From NCBI RefSeq assembly GCF_001307155.1, contig NZ_CP012830.1, forward strand, positions 2,618,501 through 2,682,500: a stretch of DNA of 64,000 nucleotides, read 5' to 3'. The position numbers and the translations under genes were made by a program. Source of the DNA: Pseudomonas fluorescens. Lineage in GTDB: Bacteria; Pseudomonadota; Gammaproteobacteria; Pseudomonadales; Pseudomonadaceae. This document shows positions 17,796-26,451 of the stretch, piece by piece (the stretch's first letter is position 1; every line of letters starts with the position of its first letter). A model generated the notes under the pieces. It saw nothing but the letters and a program-made list of their open reading frames with translations, ran no database searches and was not told where the DNA came from.

Positions 17796-18084
17796 GCCGT
17801 TGCGGGAACCAGCCCTTCGCCAACTGACGGAGGATAAGTTGATTGCAATCACCGGCGATGGTCTTAGGACCACCGCTCGGTGGCAAGCGGCCGTGATGCG
17901 CGCCATCAGCGAACTCATGCAATACAGCGACAGCGCCCGCGAAGAAAACCAGGACCTGCGCATTCCCTTTGCCAAAGCACTCCATGACCTCTATGCCGGA
18001 CAGAAGTCCGACGCCGAATTGACGGAAATGGTGTTGCTGATGCTGGAAGTAGAAACCGCTCCTTTTCTTGGCAAAGGGCCTTAG
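17761..18084 (+). CDS. Small hypothetical protein overlapping the AhpD-like gene
   Basis: A 107-residue frame with coding-like base use: an amphipathic N-terminal half, then REENQDLRIPFAKALHDLY and an acidic C-terminal helix. ATG 17761 lies inside the previous gene with no ribosome site. TTG 17838 has GGAGG eight bases upstream and could be the true start, giving 81 residues. It ends just before a strong terminator. I do not recognise a family. Confidence 0.55.
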   Translation: MSKNTRNPKPLKPLREPALRQLTEDKLIAITGDGLRTTARWQAAVMRAISELMQYSDSAREENQDLRIPFAKALHDLYAGQKSDAELTEMVLLMLEVETAPFLGKGP

Positions 18085-18117
18085 GTGGGAGCGCGGGTTT
18101 TTCCAAACCCCGGAAAC

Positions 18118-18155
18118 AACGAAGCCCCTGCATTTCTGCAGGGGCTTCGTTTTGT
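18118..18155. terminator. Bidirectional terminator
   Basis: GAAGCCCCTGC-ATTTC-TGCAGGGGCTTC has a perfect 11-bp stem with T-rich flank on the + side. It sits between the convergent small gene and tRNA-Thr and can serve both. Confidence 0.88.
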
Positions 18156-18156
18156 A

Positions 18157-18232
<76 letters not shown>

Positions 18233-18369
18233 GTGTTGGGCGACGATTATAGCGATTGGCGTGGTTCTGTAAACCCCTGATTACTGACTATTTTTCAGCA
18301 GGACTCTGACAAGGTTCGCGCCCTTGTGTGTGCTTGAGCGCTCCGGGGCTGGTTTCGATCAGCCTGTGG

Positions 18370-18897
18370 TTATCGTGCATTGTAAAAAGTGCTGTCCGCC
18401 GGGATGCTTTTGTTGACGAATGACATGGCTCCGATTGTGACGTTGTCACCGATTGAGAGGCTGTCGGCGATGATGCAACTGTTCGCCCCGACGCTGACGT
18501 TGTCGCCAATCACCAGGTTGTACTCGTCCAGGCCCATGGTTTTTATGCCAATCGTTGTGTTTTGGCGAATGAAGAAATTCCGCCCGATTTTGATGTAACC
18601 GGTGATGACGACGCCAGGCAGGTGGCCGATGCGAAAACCTGGCCCTATCTCGGCATCAATGCTGATGTCGACCCCGTACTTGAGGTTGATTTTCCTCTCC
18701 ATGCGTTTGGCATAGAGCCGCGCGAACGCATTTCCGCTATTCAGATACTGGGCAAACCTGAACCAGAATAAATACCTGAGAGTGTTGTTCTTTCTGATTC
18801 GTCTGAGGATGTTGCTGATCAGCCCGATGCGACTTCCGGGTTTTTTCTTGTTCGAGACTTCTGAGCGCCAGTGCAGGATCAAGGTGTCGAGAGTCAT
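18370..18897 (-). CDS. Hexapeptide-repeat acyltransferase, serine acetyltransferase-like
   Basis: A 175-residue left-handed beta-helix protein. After an N-terminal basic region (KKKPGSRIGL, RRIRKNNTLRY), hexapeptide repeats run from about residue 85 to the end: IDAEIGPGFRIGHLPGVVIT, NTTIG, VIGDNVSVGANS, SIGDNVTIGAMSFV. The His in GHLPG is the usual catalytic His of CysE-like enzymes. The length and N-terminus fit polysaccharide-type O-acetyltransferases better than cysteine synthesis. Amino-acid use (many Asn, Ile, Lys, Tyr) and lower GC than the neighbours suggest acquisition. ATG 18897; the longer open frame is not supported. Confidence 0.82.
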   Translation of the reverse strand: MTLDTLILHWRSEVSNKKKPGSRIGLISNILRRIRKNNTLRYLFWFRFAQYLNSGNAFARLYAKRMERKINLKYGVDISIDAEIGPGFRIGHLPGVVITGYIKIGRNFFIRQNTTIGIKTMGLDEYNLVIGDNVSVGANSCIIADSLSIGDNVTIGAMSFVNKSIPADSTFYNAR

Positions 18898-19459
18898 AAC
18901 GTTGTTTCCGCCCGATGTGAGGTCTGAAGCGACAGGTGCGAACCAGCACATTCTTGAGTGTCTGAATTGCCCACCACGGGCGGCTGTTGCGCAGAGCGTG
19001 CAGCTCGGCCTCGGTGCATGGGTTGTTTGTCGCAGCGTGCAAGATGGCGGAGTGTAGCGATCTTCAATCAGAAAGTGTGTGGGCATAGCAGCCAAATACG
19101 GGAGGGATTGGCAGGCCTGTCGAGGGGGCGACGGGTAGCTTTGCGGCACGGGGCCTTCCATGGTCGAGCCGTACGCGCCAGAGATTTCTGGCGCCTGGCA
19201 ACGATAGTTCAGAATGTGGAGGTTGGTTATGACCTTTCGGATTAATGCTTATGCACAGCGGGAGGTGGTTTCGCTGCGTTTACGGCCTATTTTGTGGAGC
19301 AGTTCTCAACAAATCGCAACTGGCTGTTTTTTCGCCTGTTTTTTAATGTGAACAAAAAATGACCAAGCGCTTTTATGGCCTATAAGCCATGGATCCAAAG
19401 GCTTTTATCAAGTTTCATCAACAGACTTATCCACAGGCTGTTGATCGAAATGGAGGGGG
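18898..19459. other. 562-bp stretch without a recognisable gene
   Basis: No frame here looks coding. It holds a perfect 8-bp hairpin, GCGCCAGA-GATT-TCTGGCGC (19175-19194), without a T tail. An AT-rich part follows (about 19200-19450) with a consensus DnaA box TTATCCACA (19428-19436). A second DnaA box in reverse orientation lies 250 bp away inside the methyltransferase gene (19688-19696). Confidence 0.6.
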
Positions 19460-20689
19460 TTATCGACGCTCGGCAAGCAGCATCAGATTGCGCGGTGTCA
19501 GTGGGGTTTCGCAGAACAATCCCAAGCGCACCGAATAACCCTGTTCTTCGAGAAACAGCGCTCGGTCGAGTACCAGCCACAGCTCCAGGGGGCGTCGGAA
19601 CAGGCCGCGTAGCAGTTCAAGATTACGCACCTGGGCCAGGCGTTCCCAACCAGAGGCTTCCAGCGCCACCCAATCCTGCGCCGGGACTGTGGATAAGTCT
19701 TTCAGCGCCGCCAGCTCGCGGCAGTAATCGGCGAAGGGTTTATCCAGCCAGGCGCTGGGCAATGACGGTGTGGGCAGGTAGTCATCACAACCGCGCAGTT
19801 GCCGTTGCAGCAGGTCGAATGCCAGTCGGCGGGCCATGGACGTGTCGCGTTGACGTCGGACGCGGGCACCGGCGGTGACGGTTTCACTCAGCGGCAGGGC
19901 CAGATCGTCGAGGGAAAGCTGTAGGCCGGAACCTTTAGCTGCGTCGGACAACGGCTGGTACTGGCGAGCGCTGATGCGGTTATAACAGCACGGCGCAATG
20001 GCCAGTTGTTTACAGCCGGCCGCGCTGGCCAGTTGCATCAATCGTACATGCAGATCGCCGCAGGCGTGCAGGGCGACCGGTGTCTGATCGGTGCTCAGAC
20101 GCGCCGTCGCATCGGCGGCCATCACGTCTTGTTGAAGATGATTGACTGCGAGGTGATGGTGTTGACTCAGCGCCTGACCGCTGGCGATCAGCGCCGGGTC
20201 ATATTCCAGGCAGGTCAGTTGTTGGTCGGCTTGCAGCAGGCGTCGGCCCAAATGACCTTTGCCCGAGCACCAGTCCAGCCAGTGTCGGGTTTTTTCGGCA
20301 AATTGCAGGCAACCGGCGAAGGCTTCGATCTGCTGCCATTTACGCCCGGGCACGTCGACATTCAGTCGTCGGGTTGCAGGCTCAGTCGTATGAACGGGAA
20401 GGTTGCCTACAGCGCTGAGGGCAATGGCCCGCGCGGCCAGTCCTGAAAAAGGTGCGGGCGCCAGAAGGTGCTCAGGATGGTTATGGCTGTTTTCCGCGTC
20501 TTCCAGCGAACGCTGGCGTAGCCAATCTGCCAGTTCGGGATAGGCCGTTTCCCACGGCAGTTGCCGATGGGTAAACGGACGCGGTCGCCAGAGTGCCTGG
20601 TGTTCGCTCAGGAACTCGTCCAGCGCTTTGAAGCGGGCGAGCAACTGTTCGCCCGCAAGCACCGGCCGATCAGCGTCCCTGGCAGGCAT
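19460..20689 (-). CDS. SAM-dependent methyltransferase (GSTCD-like domain)
   Basis: A 409-residue protein with methyltransferase motif I LDWCSGKGHLGRRLL (about 138-152), the acidic loop LEYDPALI and APCCYNRIS (about 240). This layout is that of the Methyltransf_32 group that includes human GSTCD. The substrate is unknown; RNA has been suggested for relatives. The chosen ATG 20689 overlaps the end of the upstream permease gene by 20 bp. It may be cotranscribed with the amino-acid transporter, though a functional link is not evident. Confidence 0.8.
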   Translation of the reverse strand: MPARDADRPVLAGEQLLARFKALDEFLSEHQALWRPRPFTHRQLPWETAYPELADWLRQRSLEDAENSHNHPEHLLAPAPFSGLAARAIALSAVGNLPVHTTEPATRRLNVDVPGRKWQQIEAFAGCLQFAEKTRHWLDWCSGKGHLGRRLLQADQQLTCLEYDPALIASGQALSQHHHLAVNHLQQDVMAADATARLSTDQTPVALHACGDLHVRLMQLASAAGCKQLAIAPCCYNRISARQYQPLSDAAKGSGLQLSLDDLALPLSETVTAGARVRRQRDTSMARRLAFDLLQRQLRGCDDYLPTPSLPSAWLDKPFADYCRELAALKDLSTVPAQDWVALEASGWERLAQVRNLELLRGLFRRPLELWLVLDRALFLEEQGYSVRLGLFCETPLTPRNLMLLAERR

Positions 20690-21359
20690 CGACGCGCAAC
20701 CAGCGCTCCAGCAGCTTGAAGCCACGCACCAGAATGTAGGCCATCAACAGGTAGAACATGCCGGCCGCGAAGAAGATCTCCACGGGCAGGTAGGTCCGGG
20801 CAATGATAGTGCGGGCCATGCCTGTCAGTTCCAGCAAGGTCACGGTGCTGGCCAGGGCGCTGGCCTTGAGCATCAGGATCACTTCGTTGCTGTAGGCCGG
20901 CAGGCCGATGCGCGCGGCACGTGGCAGGACGATGTAGAACAGCGCCGTGGGGCGCGACATGCCCAGTGCCCGTGCGGCTTCGATCTCGCCCTTCGGGATG
21001 GCCTGGATCGCCCCGCGCAGGATCTCGGCGATGTAGGCCGCAGTGTGCAGGGTCATGGTGGCGGTGGCACACCAGAACGGATCGCGCAGGTACGGCCACA
21101 TCGCGCTCGCGCGGACCGCATCGAACTGCGCCAGGCCGTAATAGACCAGAAACAGCTGCACCAGCAACGGCGTGCCACGGAAGAAGAAAATGTACGCGTA
21201 AGGCAGTGCGCGCACGTACCACAGGCGCGACGAGCGGGCGATGCCCAGCGGAATCGCCAGCAGCAAGCCGAGGACGACGGCGATGGCCACCAGTTCCAGG
21301 GTCAGGGTCGCGCCCTGCGCCAGTTTCGGCAGCCACTTGATGATGACTTCCCAGTTCAT
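20670..21359 (-). CDS. hisM: Cationic amino-acid ABC transporter permease (HisM type)
   Basis: A 229-residue inner-membrane permease with about five membrane helices. It has the HAAT permease coupling loop, EIEAARALGMSRPTALFYIV, which contacts the ATPase. ATG 21359 overlaps the HisQ-type stop as ATGA; the larger open frame reaching 21605 is not used. It belongs with hisP, the binding protein and hisQ in one minus-strand operon. Specificity is for arginine, ornithine, lysine or histidine by family. Confidence 0.9.
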   Translation of the reverse strand: MNWEVIIKWLPKLAQGATLTLELVAIAVVLGLLLAIPLGIARSSRLWYVRALPYAYIFFFRGTPLLVQLFLVYYGLAQFDAVRASAMWPYLRDPFWCATATMTLHTAAYIAEILRGAIQAIPKGEIEAARALGMSRPTALFYIVLPRAARIGLPAYSNEVILMLKASALASTVTLLELTGMARTIIARTYLPVEIFFAAGMFYLLMAYILVRGFKLLERWLRVDACQGR

Positions 21360-22051
21360 TGCGTGTTCCTCGCGAAGCCGCGAGCGGCGCGTTTTTCCAG
21401 CAGGTGCATGCCGGTCATGGCGAGAATTGTCAGGCCCAGGTACATGAAGGCTGCGACCATGTAGAAGGTGAACGGCTGCTTGGTCATGGTCACGCCGTTT
21501 TGCGCGTGACGCATGATTTCTTCCAGGCCGATCACCGACACCAGCGCGGTGTCCTTCATCAGGATCATGAACAGGTTGCCCAGGCCCGGCAGGGCGATGC
21601 GCCACATCTGCGGCAGAATCAGCCGGGTGAAAATCCGCAACTTTGACAAGCCCAGTGCCACGCCGGCTTCACGGTGACCCTTGGGGATCGCCAGAATCGC
21701 CCCGCGAAAGACTTCGGTGGCATAGGCGCCGAAGCACAGGCCGAGGGCAATCACGCCGGCGGCGAAGGCATTGAGCGCGAGATCGGGGTTGCCGAAAAAC
21801 TCGCCCAGGGCACGCATCAGGTTGACCGTGCCAAAGTAGATCAACAGCACCCAGAGCAATTCCGGGATACCGCGAACCAGGGTCGAGTAGGTGCCGCCAA
21901 GCCATTGCAACGGCTTGTACGGGGAAGTCTTGGCCAAGGCGCCGAGCAGGCCGAGCACCAGTCCCAGGCATAACGCCGAGAGGGCCAGTTTGACGGTCAT
22001 CAGCGCACCAGCGGCGAGCGCCGGGCCGAATCCGTAGAGGTCGATAGTCAT
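21356..22051 (-). CDS. hisQ: Cationic amino-acid ABC transporter permease (HisQ type)
   Basis: A 231-residue inner-membrane permease. The N-terminus MTIDLYGFGPALAAGALMT leads into the first helix. The ATPase-contact loop is GHREAGVALGLSKLRIFTRL, and RGIPELLWVLLIYFG is the HAAT signature. It pairs with the HisM-type permease to form the heterodimeric channel. It lies 78 bp downstream of the binding-protein gene on the same strand. Confidence 0.9.
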   Translation of the reverse strand: MTIDLYGFGPALAAGALMTVKLALSALCLGLVLGLLGALAKTSPYKPLQWLGGTYSTLVRGIPELLWVLLIYFGTVNLMRALGEFFGNPDLALNAFAAGVIALGLCFGAYATEVFRGAILAIPKGHREAGVALGLSKLRIFTRLILPQMWRIALPGLGNLFMILMKDTALVSVIGLEEIMRHAQNGVTMTKQPFTFYMVAAFMYLGLTILAMTGMHLLEKRAARGFARNTQ

Positions 22052-22129
22052 GGATTTCTATTCAAGTTGCCGCAGGCATTGCCAAGGACCGGCACCGTCA
22101 GAAAGCGGCGCCGGTCAGGCCAGTCAGAA

Positions 22130-22885
22130 TCAATAGATGCTGAACGGGAAGTACTTGTCGTTGATCTTCTTGTAGGTGCCGTCAGAGACGATTTCTTTCA
22201 ATGCGGCATTCAGCTTGTTACGCAGCTCGTCCTGACCCTTGCGCACGGCGATGCCGATTTTGTCGCTGGCTACCACCGGTTCGCCTTTGAACTCGTAGTT
22301 TTTGCCGGCGTCGCTTTTCAGCCAGTCGTAGTTGGCGTATTTGTCGGCGAGGATCGCATCGACGCGACCGGAGGTCAGGTCCAGGTAGGCGTTTTCCTGA
22401 GTGTCATACAGCTTGATGGTGACGTCGTTGCCGTAATTGTCCTCAAGCCAGGTGCCGGCCAGGGTGGCGCGCTGAGTACCGATGATCTTGCCTTTGAGCG
22501 AGTCCTTGTCGGTTTTCAGGTCGACGTTCTTCGGTGCGATGAATTGCAGTTTGTTCGAGTAGTACGGGTCGGTGAAATCAACGGCCTGCTTGCGTTCCTC
22601 GGTGATCGACAGCGAGGAAACCAGGAAATCGAATTTCTTGGCGTTCAGTGCCGGAATGATGCCGTCCCAGTCAGAGGTGACGACTTCGCATTCGACCCGC
22701 ATCTTGGCGCACAGGGCGTCGCCGATGTCTTTGTCGAAGCCGACCACCTGGCCGCTGGCATCTTTATTGTTGAACGGTGGGTAAGCCGCTTCGATACCCA
22801 TCTTCAGTTTTTCGGCAGCCATCGCATTGGCCGAAAACACCAGTGTAGCGGCCGCAGCCAGGAGGAGTTTTTTGTAAGTCTGCAT
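22130..22885 (-). CDS. Periplasmic cationic amino-acid binding protein
   Basis: A 251-residue family 3 solute-binding protein. The signal peptide (1-23, MQTYKKLLLAAAATLVFSA then ANAMA) is followed by the conserved entry KLKMGIEAAYPPFNNKD, GFDKDIGDALCAKM and SDWDGIIPAL. The pair of Cys (CAKMRVEC) matches the disulfide of LAO/HisJ-type proteins. It delivers ligand to HisQM; arginine, ornithine, lysine or histidine is likely. It is encoded 13 bp after hisP, an order shared with the P. aeruginosa PA5152-PA5155 cluster as I recall it. Confidence 0.92.
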   Translation of the reverse strand: MQTYKKLLLAAAATLVFSANAMAAEKLKMGIEAAYPPFNNKDASGQVVGFDKDIGDALCAKMRVECEVVTSDWDGIIPALNAKKFDFLVSSLSITEERKQAVDFTDPYYSNKLQFIAPKNVDLKTDKDSLKGKIIGTQRATLAGTWLEDNYGNDVTIKLYDTQENAYLDLTSGRVDAILADKYANYDWLKSDAGKNYEFKGEPVVASDKIGIAVRKGQDELRNKLNAALKEIVSDGTYKKINDKYFPFSIY

Positions 22886-22898
22886 GTAGGTAGCTCCG

Positions 22899-23672
22899 TT
22901 AGCGGTTGCTGGACATGAATTGTTTGCAGCGCGCCGAAAGCGGGTTTTCGAACACCTGCTGGGGCGATCCTTGCTCTTCTATGAGCCCCTGGTGAAGGAA
23001 CACCACTTCACTGGACACCTGACGGGCGAAGCCCATTTCGTGGGTGACCAACAGCATGGTGCGACCTTCTTCGGCCAGGGCGCGGATCACGTTTAGTACT
23101 TCCTGAACCATTTCCGGGTCAAGCGCGGAAGTCGGCTCGTCAAACAGAATAACTTTGGGTTGCATTGCCAAGGTGCGGGCGATTGCGGCGCGTTGCTGCT
23201 GGCCACCGGAAAGTTCTGCAGGGTAGGCGTGACGTTTGTCGGCGATGCCGACCTTGGCCAGCAAGGCTTCTGCCACTTCGATGGCTTCGGACTTGCTTTG
23301 CCCGAGGACGCGGCGCGGCGCTTCGATGATGTTGTCGAGCACGCTCATGTGCGGCCACAGGTTAAAGTTTTGAAATACAAAACCGATTTCGCTGCGCAGT
23401 CGATTGATCTGCTTGCCGTCGGCGGCGACCAGTTCGCCGTTTTTCGCAGGCTTGAGCTTGAGCTCTTCGCCGGCCACCAGAATCTGGCCCTGGTGCGGGT
23501 TTTCGAGCAGGTTGATGCAGCGCAGGAACGTGGACTTGCCGGAACCGGAGGAGCCCAGGATCGAGATCACATCGCCGTCGCGTGCGGTCAGCGAGACGCC
23601 TTTGAGCACCTCAAGCTTCCCGTAGCGTTTGTGCAAGTTGCGGATTTCAAGCGCGGGCGTGGCCTCAGCCAT
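22899..23672 (-). CDS. hisP: Cationic amino-acid ABC transporter ATP-binding protein
   Basis: A 257-residue ABC ATPase. Walker A is GSSGSGKS (40-47), the Q-loop [12 protein letters not shown], the signature LSGGQQQR, Walker [13 protein letters not shown] and the switch His in [10 protein letters not shown]. The inserted segment after strand 3 ([14 protein letters not shown]) is typical of HisP relatives. It is first in the four-gene transporter operon, with GAGG upstream of the ATG. It powers uptake of basic amino acids. Confidence 0.93.
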   Translation of the reverse strand: MAEATPALEIRNLHKRYGKLEVLKGVSLTARDGDVISILGSSGSGKSTFLRCINLLENPHQGQILVAGEELKLKPAKNGELVAADGKQINRLRSEIGFVFQNFNLWPHMSVLDNIIEAPRRVLGQSKSEAIEVAEALLAKVGIADKRHAYPAELSGGQQQRAAIARTLAMQPKVILFDEPTSALDPEMVQEVLNVIRALAEEGRTMLLVTHEMGFARQVSSEVVFLHQGLIEEQGSPQQVFENPLSARCKQFMSSNR

Positions 23673-23950
23673 GTGCGGTCCTCATTGTGTCTGTTGTGCT
23701 CCTGCTGTTGGCCGGGCGTTCCTGGCGAGGCGCCAAGCTAGCATGGCGGTCGAATGGCGGCCAACAGCCCCACGGGGCGTAGACGGGCAGTGCGTGACCG
23801 GTTGTCGCTTCAGCGCAGCAGACTGTCGCGCCATCAACAACCGATCCCACGTTTGAAGCCATGTCTGTGTGGGTGTCGCGTAAAAAAAGGCGCGATGGTG
23901 CCAGCTTTGGCCGGGTGTTGGAAGCGCTAACCGGACAAACGTTCCCGATC

Positions 23951-23967
23951 CGCACTTTTATTGTGCG
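23951..23967 (+). promoter_or_regulatory. NtrC-like enhancer site upstream of gabP
   Basis: CGCACTTTTATTGTGCG is a perfect 5-bp-arm dyad. It has the NtrC geometry GCAC-N7-GTGC and lies about 168 bp before the sigma-54 promoter of the permease gene. Confidence 0.55.
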
Positions 23968-24118
23968 TGAGCCGTTTTTCTGGTGTGTTTCTGGTGCGTG
24001 AATTCGTTTGTGAAGTGGGTGGCAGGGTAACGCTCTGGCGAAGTGCCATTAATTTCAATGGCTTGCGATGACTGTCCGGTAAAGGCGAGATCGCCGGGAT
24101 AGAGGCGTATGAAACATT

Positions 24119-24135
24119 TTGGCGCAATTATTGCG
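24119..24135 (+). promoter_or_regulatory. Sigma-54 promoter of the GabP-type permease
   Basis: TTGGCGCAATTATTGCG matches TGGCAC-N5-TTGC at nine of ten positions, with GG and GC ten bases apart. A start near 24147 gives an 81-nt leader. The rest of the 23673-24227 gap shows no coding frame. Confidence 0.65.
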
Positions 24136-24227
24136 TGCAGAATCCAGAACGCCCCGTTGGCTTCTTTTTACGAGAAGGATGCCAAGCGGGATGGAGGCAA
24201 TCGCTTTTCCTTACAAAGGTAGTTTCA

Positions 24228-25619
24228 ATGAGCAGCATCCAAAGCTCTAATGGCCTCGAACAGGGGCTCAAACCGCGCCATGTGACCATGCTGTCGATTG
24301 CCGGTGTTATCGGCGCCGGCCTGTTCGTTGGCTCGGGGCACGCCATCGCCGCCGCAGGCCCGGCCGTGCTGTTGGCCTACGCCGCCGCCGGTATGCTGGT
24401 AGTGCTGGTCATGCGCATGCTTGGCGAAATGGCCGTTGCTTCTCCGGACACGGGCTCTTTCTCGACCTACGCCGATCGTGCCATCGGTCACTGGGCCGGT
24501 TTCACCATCGGCTGGCTCTACTGGTGGTTCTGGGTGCTGGTAATCCCGCTGGAGGCCAACGCTGCCGCGACTATCCTGCATGCCTGGTTCCCTAATGTGG
24601 CCATCTGGGCATTTACCCTGATCATCACGTTGCTGCTGACAGTGACCAACCTGTTCAGCGTGAAGAACTACGGTGAGTTCGAATTCTGGTTCGCTCTGAT
24701 CAAAGTCCTGGCGATCATCGGTTTCATTGTCCTCGGTGTCATGGCGATCTTCGGCTTCCTGCCAGGCAGCCAGGTCAGCGGCGTTTCGCACCTGTTCGAC
24801 ACCCAGGGCTTCTTGCCAAACGGCATGGGCGCTGTACTGGGCGCGATCCTGACCACCATGTTTTCCTTCATGGGCACCGAGATCGTGACCATCGCGGCCG
24901 CGGAGTCGAAGAACCCTGGCCAGCAAATCTCCAAGGCTACCAATTCGGTGATCTGGCGGATTGGCTTGTTCTACCTCGTATCGATCTTCATCGTTGTGGC
25001 CCTCGTGCCATGGAACGACCCGGTTCTGGCCAGCGTCGGTTCCTATCAGACCGTGCTTGAGCGCATGGGCATCCCGAATGCCAAGCTGATCGTCGACCTC
25101 GTGGTGCTGGTTGCTGTGACCAGTTGCCTGAACTCGGCGCTGTACACCGCATCCCGCATGATGTTCTCCCTGGGCAAACGTGGCGATGCGCCGGCCGTTT
25201 CCCAGCGCACCAACAAGAGCGGCACGCCGTACTGGGCCGTCATGTTGTCTACCTGTGCGGCGTTCCTTGCGGTGTTCGCCAACTACGTGGCCCCGGCTGC
25301 GGTGTTCGAATTCCTGCTGGCCAGCTCCGGCGCTATTGCACTGTTGGTGTACCTGGTGATCGCGATTTCGCAACTGCGCATGCGCAAACAGCGCATGGCC
25401 CGCGGTGAAAAAATCGCCTTCAGCATGTGGCTGTTCCCGGGCCTGACCTACGCGGTGATCGTATTCATCGTGGCGGCCCTGACCATCATGCTGTTTCAGG
25501 ATGCCCATCGCGTGGAAATCCTTGCCACGGGGCTGTTGAGTCTTTTGGTGGTGGCTGCCGGTTTGTTTGTGGCTCGCCGTCGCAAGCTGGAACAGCGTGG
25601 CGCGGTCGTGTTGAGCTGA
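24228..25619 (+). CDS. gabP: GABA / amino-acid permease (APC superfamily)
   Basis: A 463-residue inner-membrane transporter with about twelve helices. The amino-acid-permease signature is SIAGVIGAGLFVGSGHAIA near the N-terminus. GEMAVASPDTGSFSTYA and SFMGTEIVTIAAAE are the substrate-site regions. The sequence is close to what I remember of Pseudomonas GabP, so 4-aminobutyrate or related amino acids are the likely cargo. ATG 24228; the open frame before it includes the promoter and is not coding. A sigma-54 promoter and an NtrC-like site upstream suggest induction under nitrogen limitation. A strong terminator follows. Confidence 0.88.
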   Translation: MSSIQSSNGLEQGLKPRHVTMLSIAGVIGAGLFVGSGHAIAAAGPAVLLAYAAAGMLVVLVMRMLGEMAVASPDTGSFSTYADRAIGHWAGFTIGWLYWWFWVLVIPLEANAAATILHAWFPNVAIWAFTLIITLLLTVTNLFSVKNYGEFEFWFALIKVLAIIGFIVLGVMAIFGFLPGSQVSGVSHLFDTQGFLPNGMGAVLGAILTTMFSFMGTEIVTIAAAESKNPGQQISKATNSVIWRIGLFYLVSIFIVVALVPWNDPVLASVGSYQTVLERMGIPNAKLIVDLVVLVAVTSCLNSALYTASRMMFSLGKRGDAPAVSQRTNKSGTPYWAVMLSTCAAFLAVFANYVAPAAVFEFLLASSGAIALLVYLVIAISQLRMRKQRMARGEKIAFSMWLFPGLTYAVIVFIVAALTIMLFQDAHRVEILATGLLSLLVVAAGLFVARRRKLEQRGAVVLS

Positions 25620-25636
25620 TTGGTCCCGCGTAATGA

Positions 25637-25676
25637 AAACGGCCGCTGTCAGGGATGACAGCGGCCGTTTTTGTTT
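25637..25676. terminator. Bidirectional terminator (repeat copy 1)
   Basis: AACGGCCGCTGTCA-GGG-ATGACAGCGGCCGTT is followed by TTTG. It is nearly identical to the hairpin at 26452-26497 and lies between gabP and the convergent vapC. Confidence 0.92.
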
Positions 25677-25688
25677 CTGATGCCGAGT

Positions 25689-26096
25689 TCAATCGAGGTG
25701 TACCCAATCCTCTACGCGCAATCCGGGAACACGCTCAAATTCCCGAAGATTATTCGTCACCACAATGAACCCTTGTGAGCGCGCGTGTCCTGCGATCATG
25801 TGGTCGTAAGGGCCTATCGGTGTGCCCGCCTTTGCAAGTTCCGAGCGAATCATTCCGGTGTGGGCAGCGGCTTCGTAGTCGAAGGGCAGGACTTCAAGAC
25901 GAGCTACAAAACCTTCGATTACGGCCAGGTTCTTTTCCGGCGCCGCCGATTTTTCAGCGCCGTAAATCAATTCCATCAGCGTGACTGCGCTTATACACAG
26001 CTGGCCGTGATGGCGATTGAACGCTTCGCGTACGACCTGTGGTTTGTTCTTGATGGTAAAAATGCAGATGTTGGTATCGAGCATGTATTTGATCAT
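25689..26096 (-). CDS. vapC: VapC-type PIN-domain toxin
   Basis: A 135-residue PIN ribonuclease with the acidic metal ligands Asp7 (MLDTNICIF), Glu42 (LMELIYGAE) and Asp98 (GPYDHMIAG), then the VTNNLREF segment. VapC toxins cut specific tRNAs or rRNA when freed from VapB. The start codon shares one base with the antitoxin stop (TGATG), so translation is coupled. It forms a two-gene toxin-antitoxin module flanked by near-identical hairpins. Confidence 0.92.
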   Translation of the reverse strand: MIKYMLDTNICIFTIKNKPQVVREAFNRHHGQLCISAVTLMELIYGAEKSAAPEKNLAVIEGFVARLEVLPFDYEAAAHTGMIRSELAKAGTPIGPYDHMIAGHARSQGFIVVTNNLREFERVPGLRVEDWVHLD

Positions 26097-26326
26097 CAGA
26101 ACGACTCGCGCTCCTGATCGGCCGGTTGCTCGCGGTCGGCCATAAAATCGGCAGTGACGTTATCGCCATCGAACCAGCTATCCCAGGCTTCATCGGCCGG
26201 CGTGATGATGCGAGCGCGGCCAATGGCTACAACGTTGACGCGCTTGACGTCTTCAGGCATTGCCACGGCTTTGGGCAAGCGGACGGCCTGGCTTCGATTG
26301 CTCATGAAAAGGGTGGTCTGTTCCAT
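26096..26326 (-). CDS. vapB: VapB/VagC-type antitoxin
   Basis: A 76-residue protein with the AbrB/SpoVT-type N-terminal DNA-binding segment TTLFMSNRSQAVRLPKA and VNVVAIGRARII. A disordered acidic tail follows (about 50-76) that would wrap the toxin. GGAGG precedes the ATG at good distance. It should neutralise the PIN toxin encoded immediately downstream and repress its own promoter in the 190-bp gap upstream. Confidence 0.9.
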   Translation of the reverse strand: MEQTTLFMSNRSQAVRLPKAVAMPEDVKRVNVVAIGRARIITPADEAWDSWFDGDNVTADFMADREQPADQERESF

Positions 26327-26451
26327 TGGGGTGTCCTCCGCTTTTGGTGCGCTTAGAGCCCAAGAATAGGCTGTGCCGGGGATATGTCAACGGGATATAC
26401 GCTGAGGCTGATGAAGGGTAGTGCCAGCTCTTCGATAGGGTGATGACCTTC

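Noticed and set aside
19428..19696. A replication origin at the DnaA boxes
   Set aside because: Only two boxes, no AT-rich unwinding repeats, and no dnaA, dnaN, rpmH or gidA nearby.
19375..19878. A 167-codon plus-strand frame overlapping the methyltransferase gene
   Set aside because: Low-complexity Arg/Pro composition; the opposite strand carries a clear methyltransferase.
23673..23900. A sigma-54 promoter for the hisP operon
   Set aside because: A TGCCAG half element near 23896 lacks the GC element at the right spacing on the minus strand.
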